From: CAZSVI01 sp964610205
GTDB lineage: Bacteria; Bacillota; Clostridia; DSM-8532
Direction of reading: 5' to 3'
DNA: 22,168 nt
NCBI GenBank assembly: GCA_964610205.1
Contig: CAZSVI010000061.1
Span: 1-22,168 of the forward strand
Shown here: one piece after another, positions 16,495 to 22,168 of the stretch
Layout of the letters: each line of letters opens with the position of its first letter
How positions within the stretch are numbered: position 1 is the stretch's first letter
Notes under the pieces: model-generated
What the model was told of the DNA's origin: nothing
Seen by the model: the letters and a program-made list of their open reading frames with translations, nothing else
The model's database searches: none
Program-made: the position numbers and the translations under genes

Positions 16495-17523
16495 ATGAAA
16501 AAGATATTATTAACAGGTGCTACCGGAAGAGTAGGTGCAAATCTCGTTCCAGCTTTATTGAAAGAGGGTTATGAAGTAAGGGCTTTTATTATGAAGAACG
16601 ACCAGCAGAAAGCAAAGCTGACAAATTTTGATGTGGAAATTTTTGAGGGCTGTATGTGGGATAATAATGATGCGGATAAAGCCGTTGCTGGCTGTGACAT
16701 ACTAATCCATCTTGCGGCGGCAATGCTGGTGGGTAATCTTTCAGAGCGTAAATTCTGGGATATCAATGTTACATCAACCTTTGAACTGGTAAGAGCTGCA
16801 GTGCGCCATAAGCTATCCCGGATTCAACTTGCTTCCACCGATGCTACCTATACGGCATGGAACTACAAATACCTGCCTATGGATGAGAATCACCCTCAGG
16901 AACCTTTCTTTATTTATGGTCTTACCAAACAGGTTTGTGAGAATATAGTTAACGAAGCGAAGAGGGAATCAGGCATTCCATCAGTTATTATGCGATTTGT
17001 CAGGGTAGTGGCGTGCGATGAAATTCTTCGTAATTTCCGTGTGTGTGATTTGTATAAAAAACTTCACGGATACCCGGCTAATCCCTATTCAATAGCTTAT
17101 AACCCTAAACAGCCTGAGCCCTGGAAGCAGCTTGAGGATTTAATGGCTAAAAATCCTGACTCCTTAATTATACCTCTTGCAAAGGATCTTCGTTCATGGC
17201 GCGAACAATATGTGGATGTCCGCGATTTGGTTACCGGTATCATGCTCTGCCTTGAAAAGGATGAGGCGGTTAATGACGCCTTTAATTTAACTGCGCCCGG
17301 TGCCACGACGTGGTCTGAGGGAGTTAAGTATTTGTCCTCTAAAACCGGCGGTCAGCCTTATATTGAACGCATTATTGAGAACTATTGGGATTACGAGGTT
17401 AGTCATGAAAAGGCAAAGCGGATTTTAGGCTATCAACCACAGTATGATATCACCCGAATGATAGATGACGCCCTAAGATTTTCGAAGGGTGAAGACATCG
17501 GCGTAATTCCGCCGCTGGTGTAA
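16495..17523 (+). CDS. NAD(P)-dependent epimerase/dehydratase (extended SDR)
   Basis: Cytoplasmic oxidoreductase of the extended short-chain dehydrogenase family, 342 residues. The nucleotide-binding motif TGATGRVG is at 7-14. The catalytic Tyr and Lys are in YGLTK (Y141, K145), with a Ser/Thr-Asp pair at 114-116 in the usual place of the third catalytic residue. Members act on nucleotide sugars, free sugars or other hydroxyl compounds. The next gene encodes another oxidoreductase, suggesting sequential redox steps. GGGAGG about eight bases before the ATG marks the start. The FAD enzyme gene follows after 32 bp. Substrate unknown. Confidence 0.88.
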   Translation: MKKILLTGATGRVGANLVPALLKEGYEVRAFIMKNDQQKAKLTNFDVEIFEGCMWDNNDADKAVAGCDILIHLAAAMLVGNLSERKFWDINVTSTFELVRAAVRHKLSRIQLASTDATYTAWNYKYLPMDENHPQEPFFIYGLTKQVCENIVNEAKRESGIPSVIMRFVRVVACDEILRNFRVCDLYKKLHGYPANPYSIAYNPKQPEPWKQLEDLMAKNPDSLIIPLAKDLRSWREQYVDVRDLVTGIMLCLEKDEAVNDAFNLTAPGATTWSEGVKYLSSKTGGQPYIERIIENYWDYEVSHEKAKRILGYQPQYDITRMIDDALRFSKGEDIGVIPPLV

Positions 17524-17555
17524 TTCGGTTTGTTACGGGTGGGAGGAGGTATGAA

Positions 17556-19313
17556 ATGAAAGAAAAATTACACAAGGTCGATTTTTGTGTTGTTGGAGGC
17601 GGGCTTGCGGGGATGTTGGCATCAATTTCGGCAGCGCGACGTGGAGTAAAGGTGCTTCTTATGACCGACAGGCCGGTGCTGGGGGGTAACTGCTCGTCGG
17701 AAATAAGGATGTGGCCGTTGGGCTGCAAGGGAAAAGACAATAGGGAAACCGGCATTTTGGAAGAAATTTTTATTGAAAATATGTACCGTAATCCCGCCCG
17801 TAATTTTTCCATATGGGATAGTGTGCTTTATGACAAGGTAAAAGCAGAGCCAAACATTACATTACTTTTAAACTGCAGCTGCAATAGCGCAGTAATGGAA
17901 GGCTTAAAAATTTCATCCATCAGGGGATGGCAGCTTACCACCTATACATGGCATACTGTCCAGGCCGATTACTATGCCGACTGTTCAGGCGACAGTATTC
18001 TTGCTCCTTTAACCGGCGCGGAATACCGGGTTGGAAGGGAAGCAGCTTCGGAATTCAATGAGGATATCGCTCCGGAAACGGCGGATAAGCGCACAATGGG
18101 AATGTCCTGCTTGATTCAGGCAGTGGAACGGGAATATAAAGTTACCTATATTCCTCCGCCGTGGGCAAATGTGTATCCGTATGAGGAGTCTCTTCCCTGC
18201 CGGGATCATGATCTCAAAGATCCGCTCACAAACTTCTGGTGGATGGAAGTGGGTGGTGAAAGGGACAGTATTCATGATACCGAAGAGCTTCGGGACGAAC
18301 TTATAAAAATAGCCTTTGGCGTTTGGGATCATATTAAAAACAGAGGAGATCACGGAGCCGACAACTGGGAGCTTGATTGGGTAGGCTTTTTGCCAGGCAA
18401 GCGGGAAAGCCGCCGTTATGTCGGAGACTATATCTTAAACCAGAATGACGTTCGCAGCGAGGGCAGGTTTGACGATCTGGTCGCATACGGGGGGTGGCCT
18501 ATGGACGACCATCACCCCGCAGGAATCCGATACCGCGGAGAGCCTACTATTTTTCATCCCGCACCGACACCATTTGGTATTCCTTACCGCTGCCTGTATT
18601 CACGGAACATTGAAAATCTGTTTTTTGCAGGAAGAAATATCAGCGCTACCCATACCGCGTTAAGCTCCTGCCGTGTTATGGCGACATGTGCCATAATGGG
18701 GCAGGCTGCAGGAACAGCGGCATCTATCGCAGTTCGTGATAAAACAACACCAAGACAGATTTATGAAAACAGCATAAGGGAGTTGCAGGAAATATTGATG
18801 GATGACGATTGCTATCTGCCGTTTTATACCCGGAAATGCACAGCTCTTTCTAAAGATGCTGTGCTCTGGGCATCTGACGGAGATCCCAAACCTGTACTTA
18901 ATGGTTGTGACCGGGTTATAGGCGGCAACCTCAATGCATGGCAGGCAACCACAGGTTCCACAATTGGTTTTGCTTTTGAAAAGCCGGTTCCTGTTCAGCA
19001 GGTTCGGCTGATATTTGACAGTGACCTTCAACGTGTTTCCTGCGGAGGAAACCCGGTTTTAAGGTTCTATCCCACTATCTGCAACCGAAGCCTTAACCTG
19101 CCGCTGTTTAATTTTCCTGAAACAATGGTTAAGGAGTTTCTTATAGAGTATCAGAATAAGAATGGGGCATGGAATCCAATATTAGAAGTAAACAACAATT
19201 ACCAAAGGCTTGTAAAAATCCATACGGATGTTATAGCCCGGGGGATTAAGATGACTGTGAACGGCACATGGGGATCGGATAAGGCTTTGGTCTTTTCTTT
19301 CGATGTATCATAA
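17556..19313 (+). CDS. FAD-dependent oxidoreductase (FAD_oxidored family) with beta-rich C-terminal extension
   Basis: Predicted soluble flavoenzyme, 585 residues. The dinucleotide-binding GGGLAG is at 14-19, PVLGGNCSSEIR at 40-51, LPGKRESRRYVGDYIL around 279-294, and the C-terminal FAD-binding segment from FFAGRNISATHTALSSC to MGQAAGTAAS at 356-390. These are the signatures of the FAD_oxidored group that often sits in sugar-utilisation clusters. Residues about 450-585 form an extra beta-rich region ending in a segment with GIKMTVNGTWG, resembling a galactose-binding or discoidin-like fold; this is inference from pattern only. The start at 17556 follows AGGAGG by six bases. An ATG at 17551 reads ATG AAA TGA and overlaps the true start. 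The natural substrate and electron acceptor are unknown. Confidence 0.85.
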   Translation: MKEKLHKVDFCVVGGGLAGMLASISAARRGVKVLLMTDRPVLGGNCSSEIRMWPLGCKGKDNRETGILEEIFIENMYRNPARNFSIWDSVLYDKVKAEPNITLLLNCSCNSAVMEGLKISSIRGWQLTTYTWHTVQADYYADCSGDSILAPLTGAEYRVGREAASEFNEDIAPETADKRTMGMSCLIQAVEREYKVTYIPPPWANVYPYEESLPCRDHDLKDPLTNFWWMEVGGERDSIHDTEELRDELIKIAFGVWDHIKNRGDHGADNWELDWVGFLPGKRESRRYVGDYILNQNDVRSEGRFDDLVAYGGWPMDDHHPAGIRYRGEPTIFHPAPTPFGIPYRCLYSRNIENLFFAGRNISATHTALSSCRVMATCAIMGQAAGTAASIAVRDKTTPRQIYENSIRELQEILMDDDCYLPFYTRKCTALSKDAVLWASDGDPKPVLNGCDRVIGGNLNAWQATTGSTIGFAFEKPVPVQQVRLIFDSDLQRVSCGGNPVLRFYPTICNRSLNLPLFNFPETMVKEFLIEYQNKNGAWNPILEVNNNYQRLVKIHTDVIARGIKMTVNGTWGSDKALVFSFDVS

Positions 19314-19365
19314 CAGGTGGGGCGGGGGCCCATTTTGGTTCCTCGTTATAAACGGAAAGGTTAAT

Positions 19366-19830
19366 ATGAAAAAAATAGTCGTTGAAAAGAAATCAAGTGA
19401 AAACAAGTATCTGCATCGCAGCTTTCATATCAGTTGTGATGAAGGTCTTTGTTATCTGGCACAGAGGTTTGGGCCGGAGGGTGTAATAGAGTATCTTCAA
19501 TTTGCGGCCAGCCGTTATTACAGTCCTCTGTCGGATAAAATGAGCAAAGAAGGCCTGAATGCCATGAAAACCCATTTGGAGGATATTTATGAAACCGAAG
19601 AAGCAACAGATGCTCTTTATACCGAACTTAGCGGAGGTGTCCTTCATGTGGTTATCAAATGGTGTCCCGCAATCCGATACATGAAATCCAGGGGACGAAC
19701 ACCATCACCATGGTATATGGAAACAACCAGAACACTGTATCATACCATTGCTAAAAACGCAGGTTATGGCTTTGCGCTTGACAGTTATGATAATGATACG
19801 GGTGCAGCCGAATTCCGTTTTTTACAATAA
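19366..19830 (+). CDS. Small conserved protein of unknown function, paralogue 1
   Basis: A 154-residue soluble protein of no family I can name with confidence. The start is set at 19366, where GGAAAGG precedes the ATG. An upstream ATG at 19303 would overlap the flavoenzyme gene and lacks a ribosome site. The N-terminal half is helical (CYLAQRFGPEGVIEYLQFAA), the middle has an acidic helix, and then come a strand and the motif WCPAIRYMKSRG. The C-terminus contains ALDSYDNDTGAAEFRF. The order of features (CP motif, aromatic-rich helix, acidic residue pair, final strand) resembles the next gene. The general look recalls the L-2-amino-thiazoline-4-carboxylate hydrolase family, but that is a weak impression. 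Confidence 0.75.
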   Translation: MKKIVVEKKSSENKYLHRSFHISCDEGLCYLAQRFGPEGVIEYLQFAASRYYSPLSDKMSKEGLNAMKTHLEDIYETEEATDALYTELSGGVLHVVIKWCPAIRYMKSRGRTPSPWYMETTRTLYHTIAKNAGYGFALDSYDNDTGAAEFRFLQ

Positions 19831-19855
19831 AAAGGTTAATGAGGTAAAATGGGGA

Positions 19856-19908
19856 AAAGCTCTGGGGTTTTGTACTCCTGCTGGATCAGCATATAAAACC
19901 CCTGCTTT
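19856..19908 (+). promoter_or_regulatory. Branched intercistronic hairpin
   Basis: AAAGC (19856-19860) pairs with GCTTT (19904-19908), and GGGGTTTT (19864-19871) pairs perfectly with AAAACCCC (19895-19902). Inside lies a further GCTG/CAGC stem (19880-19883 and 19887-19890). The structure fills half of the 112-bp gap between the two small-protein genes and ends 34 bases before the next start. No T-run follows. It may stabilise the upstream transcript or limit read-through. Confidence 0.5.
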
Positions 19909-19942
19909 CACGATAAGGTGCTAAAATAAGGAGGCAATACAT

Positions 19943-20395
19943 ATGATTTCCTGCACGGAGTTTATTCCTGCTTACAGTCTGCTTTTTGAATACCTGGATC
20001 GGAAAAACGGGCATGATGAAGTTGTCCGCTACTGGAACTACATATCCGATAACTCTATAAGCAATGGGCTTGGAAAATTGGTTGAAGAAAAGGGCCTTGC
20101 CGGCTGTTGGGAATACTATAACGAGGCTCATACCTCCGAAGCTGCTGATGTGACGCTGACTTTGGATGAAGAAGCCCGGATTATGACTATTAATATGCAC
20201 TTTTGCCCTTCAAAGGGTAAATTAATAAACCTTCCCCATATGAAGCCCTACTACGATTATTGCGGACACTGCATGATTATTTATAAAAAGGTACTAAACA
20301 GATATGAAATCGATGAGGTTCGTGATCATACACATATTGATGAAGCCCGCTGTTTTCGTACCTTTAGTTTGCGTAAATCGTTATCTGACTCCTAA
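19943..20395 (+). CDS. Small conserved protein of unknown function, paralogue 2
   Basis: A 150-residue soluble protein, distantly similar in layout to the preceding small protein: a helical N-terminal half, a strand pair, an FCPSKGKL motif, then YYDYCGHCMIIYKKVLNR and DHTHIDEARCFRTF at the C-terminus. The Cys/His/Asp cluster (CGHC, the DHTH segment and DEARC) could bind a metal or form a catalytic site. It has more Cys and His than paralogue 1, which keeps only part of the pattern. AGGAGG lies about ten bases before the ATG. Position inside the catabolic cluster suggests a hydrolase, isomerase or accessory role. I cannot name the reaction. Confidence 0.75.
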   Translation: MISCTEFIPAYSLLFEYLDRKNGHDEVVRYWNYISDNSISNGLGKLVEEKGLAGCWEYYNEAHTSEAADVTLTLDEEARIMTINMHFCPSKGKLINLPHMKPYYDYCGHCMIIYKKVLNRYEIDEVRDHTHIDEARCFRTFSLRKSLSDS

Positions 20396-20421
20396 TGAAA
20401 ATAAATCCGTTTAAAAAAGGA

Positions 20422-20434
20422 AATACAGTGTATT
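20422..20434. promoter_or_regulatory. AATACA-G-TGTATT palindrome
   Basis: A perfect 6-1-6 inverted repeat lies in the 123-bp gap before the amidohydrolase gene. Its half-site resembles those of the palindromes near 2257-2291 (TACAGC, ATACAC). It may be an operator or chance. Confidence 0.25.
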
Positions 20435-20518
20435 CGCATAGCGCAAATTTTCTAAAGAACCGGGCAGCAACTGTAGTCATAAAATCTATATTCAGAAGGT
20501 ATACGGGGAGAAAATGCC

Positions 20519-21400
20519 ATGAAAACTATATTTGACGGCCATATCCATATAGCAGAACCAATGCAGATTGAAACTGCTAAAAAATCGCAAAACAAGCTGC
20601 TGGATGAAATGGATAAAGCAGGTATCAGCGGAGGCATAGTGCTTTCGCCGAATCCAAACATATATGGGAACAATTTTTCTCCAAAGAACATTATAGATCA
20701 GGCAAAGGCTTTATGCGCCGGGCAGGATCATCTCTATCCCTTTTACTGGATAGATCCTGTCTCGGAATATGCCGCAGAGCATGTAGAATTGGCAGTAGAC
20801 GCCAATATAGCGGGATTTAAAGTAATATGCAGTAACTTTTATCCCGGAGATGAACGAGCGATGAAAACATATAATCTAATATCCGAACATAAAAAGCCAA
20901 TCCTGTTTCATTCAGGTATTTTATGGGACGGAAAGCCCTCTTCTCAATATAATCGGCCGGGTGAATTTGAGTGTCTTCTGGAGATACCCGGACTAAAATT
21001 TACTCTTGCTCATATATCATGGCCCTGGTGCGATGAATGCATCGCTGTGTTTGGAAAGTTTATGAACGCTTACAGCCACAAACCGGGCTTATCCACCGAA
21101 ATGTTCATAGATATAACACCGGGTACGCCAAGATTGTGGCGCAGGGAAGTATTTGGGAAGCTGTTTCTCGGCGACTACGATGTTACCCATAATGTAATTT
21201 TCGGAACTGATTGCAACATCTCAGGGTATAATTCAAAATGGGCTGTTGAATGGATTGAGCGTGACATGCAGTTTTTTGAGGAATGCGGCCTTGCGGTAAA
21301 GGAGGGTTTTCTGGATCACATTTACCATGATAATATGCTTCGCCTCTTAGGTATAAAAAACGAGGATTTCGACAGAACCATCCCTGAAATTGCATTATAA
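20519..21400 (+). CDS. Amidohydrolase-type metal-dependent hydrolase (TIM barrel)
   Basis: Predicted cytoplasmic metal-dependent hydrolase or decarboxylase of the amidohydrolase_2 group, 293 residues. Metal-site residues are visible: H8 and H10 in FDGHIHI, K101 at the GFKV strand, H131 in LFHSG, H165 in LAHISWPW, and D231 in FGTDCN. The C-terminal YHDNMLRLLGI matches the usual end of the barrel. The start at 20519 has GGGGAG eight bases upstream. An ATG at 20514 reads ATG CCA TGA and overlaps it. Enzymes of this group cleave C-N, C-O or C-C bonds in small carboxylates and lactones. It is the last gene of the cluster and converges on the regulator gene. Confidence 0.88.
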   Translation: MKTIFDGHIHIAEPMQIETAKKSQNKLLDEMDKAGISGGIVLSPNPNIYGNNFSPKNIIDQAKALCAGQDHLYPFYWIDPVSEYAAEHVELAVDANIAGFKVICSNFYPGDERAMKTYNLISEHKKPILFHSGILWDGKPSSQYNRPGEFECLLEIPGLKFTLAHISWPWCDECIAVFGKFMNAYSHKPGLSTEMFIDITPGTPRLWRREVFGKLFLGDYDVTHNVIFGTDCNISGYNSKWAVEWIERDMQFFEECGLAVKEGFLDHIYHDNMLRLLGIKNEDFDRTIPEIAL

Positions 21401-21414
21401 CGAGTAACCAAGAT

Positions 21415-21472
21415 GGGCCACCGCCCACCTCTATAGGCGGCCTGTATGTATGCTGTTTATGGCATACGGGCC
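21415..21472. terminator. Hairpin terminator region between convergent genes
   Basis: CCGCC (21421-21425) pairs with GGCGG (21436-21440), and GTATGC (21448-21453) pairs with GCATAC (21462-21467). GGCC at 21439-21442 and 21469-21472 can close the second hairpin. An A/T-rich stretch (AAATTAATTTTATATT) follows on the plus strand. The position between convergent genes fits a terminator, possibly bidirectional, although no uninterrupted T-run is present. Confidence 0.5.
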
Positions 21473-21528
21473 ACAAATTAATTTTATATTCTCTTCATAC
21501 AGCTTCTTCTAAAGGAATGATTCTTTTG

Positions 21529-22168
21529 TCAGGTACTGAAATCATGTTTTTTTAAAGGTATTTCCACAGTATTATTAAGGGAATGCCTTTGGAATCCCAC
21601 CGGCGTGAATCCGGTGTAACGTTTAAAGAGTTGGCTGAAATACCGCTGGTCACTGTAACCAACCATCCTGCTCACCTCATAAATCCTGTATTTACCTGAA
21701 AGAAGCAATCTTTTTGCTTCATCTATTCTTACCCGAATCAAATAATCCTTGAAAGTAACCCCGAATTGCTTGCTGAAAACACTGCTGATATAGCAGGGAG
21801 AGAAAAAAGTTTTCCCGGAAAGCCAGTCTAATCCTATATCCTCGGCATAATGCTCATGAATAAGCGATTTCACCTGCTGTGCGATATCCCTGTTTTTATT
21901 CATATGAAGGGTATGAATCTGTTTTGTAAAACTTGTAACAAATGAAGTCATAAAATTCAACAGTTCTGTTGAATTTTTTTGTTCGATTTCAGACCACAGG
22001 TTCAGCTCCATTATTTTGTGGCCCAAAGAAGAGTAAATTTCGTTAACCGCTGTATACATATGTGTCAGCAGTTCCTTGCAAATTGTTTTATGATCATCGG
22101 ACTGGAAGTTTTTTGCGGCACTTAATATTTCGGTAATTATTCCACAGGCATTATTCCCATCTCCAACC
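21529..22168 (-). CDS. AraC-family transcriptional regulator, partial (5' end beyond window)
   Basis: The C-terminal 212 or so residues of a DNA-binding regulator. The reading frame stays open from an internal Met at 22059 to the right edge, so the true start lies outside. The last 100 residues are the two helix-turn-helix AraC domain: IGLDWLSGKTFFSPCYISSV for the first unit, KDYLIRVRIDEAKRLL as linker helix, and IYEVSRMVGYSDQRYFSQLF for the second, ending in GFTPVGFQR. The preceding helical part resembles the region between receiver and AraC domain in YesN-type response regulators, but no receiver is visible here. It converges on the catabolic cluster and is the obvious candidate to control it. 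Confidence 0.9.
   Translation of the reverse strand, partial: VGDGNNACGIITEILSAAKNFQSDDHKTICKELLTHMYTAVNEIYSSLGHKIMELNLWSEIEQKNSTELLNFMTSFVTSFTKQIHTLHMNKNRDIAQQVKSLIHEHYAEDIGLDWLSGKTFFSPCYISSVFSKQFGVTFKDYLIRVRIDEAKRLLLSGKYRIYEVSRMVGYSDQRYFSQLFKRYTGFTPVGFQRHSLNNTVEIPLKKHDFST

Noticed and set aside
19303..19365. Earlier ATG for small protein 1
   Set aside because: It would overlap the flavoenzyme stop, has no ribosome site, and adds a Trp/Gly-rich tail unlike a normal start. The ATG at 19366 has a good GGAAAGG site.
1..22168. CRISPR arrays, tRNA or rRNA genes, phage genes
   Set aside because: No regularly spaced repeats, no cloverleaf-like segments and no phage structural or integrase genes were seen on either strand.

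Overview
The window looks like a chromosome segment of an anaerobic Firmicute of class Clostridia. The grounds are a moderately low GC content, strong Shine-Dalgarno sites, frequent TTG/GTG starts, a bacterial V-type ATPase operon in the order usual for clostridia and Thermus, and a CUT1 sugar-type ABC importer controlled by an AraC/YesN-like regulator. Thermoclostridium/Acetivibrio-like relatives are plausible, but the species cannot be fixed from sequence alone.

Layout. (1) Positions 1-850 hold the decayed C-terminal half of an IS630-family transposase. (2) Positions 790-2182 hold a well-formed promoter and a membrane-bound GGDEF diguanylate cyclase. (3) Positions 2183-2453 form an intergenic region rich in palindromes, including a tiny inverted-repeat element bounded by 10-bp direct repeats. 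It ends in an extended -10 promoter. (4) Positions 2454-11264 carry a complete nine-gene V-type ATPase operon: H/G, I, K, E, C, F, A, B, D. The K subunit carries the full residue set that binds Na+ in the Enterococcus hirae enzyme, so a sodium-coupled machine is inferred. The K-E gap contains mutually exclusive hairpins that may set subunit ratios. (5) Positions 11266-11357 hold a very strong REP-like palindrome built from GGGGACGGTTCT modules, directly behind the operon. (6) Positions 11515-21400 form a co-directional, probably operonic, catabolic cluster. It contains an M14 zinc carboxypeptidase-like protein, a lipoprotein solute-binding protein, two ABC permeases, an extended SDR epimerase/dehydratase, an FAD-dependent oxidoreductase with an extra C-terminal beta-rich region, two small proteins that look like distant relatives of each other, and a metal-dependent amidohydrolase. 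(7) A convergent AraC-family regulator on the minus strand runs off the right edge.

How the genes work together. The V-ATPase subunits form one complex: A3B3 head, D/F shaft, C socket, E/H stalks, and I/K membrane motor. The right-hand cluster reads as uptake and stepwise breakdown of an unidentified small compound. An importer brings it in, a peptidase-like and an amidohydrolase-like enzyme would cleave it, and SDR and FAD enzymes would oxidise or reduce it. There is no glycoside hydrolase and no ABC ATPase in the window, so the ATPase is probably a shared MsmX-type protein encoded elsewhere. The substrate is unknown, and this cluster is the most promising place for undescribed biology.
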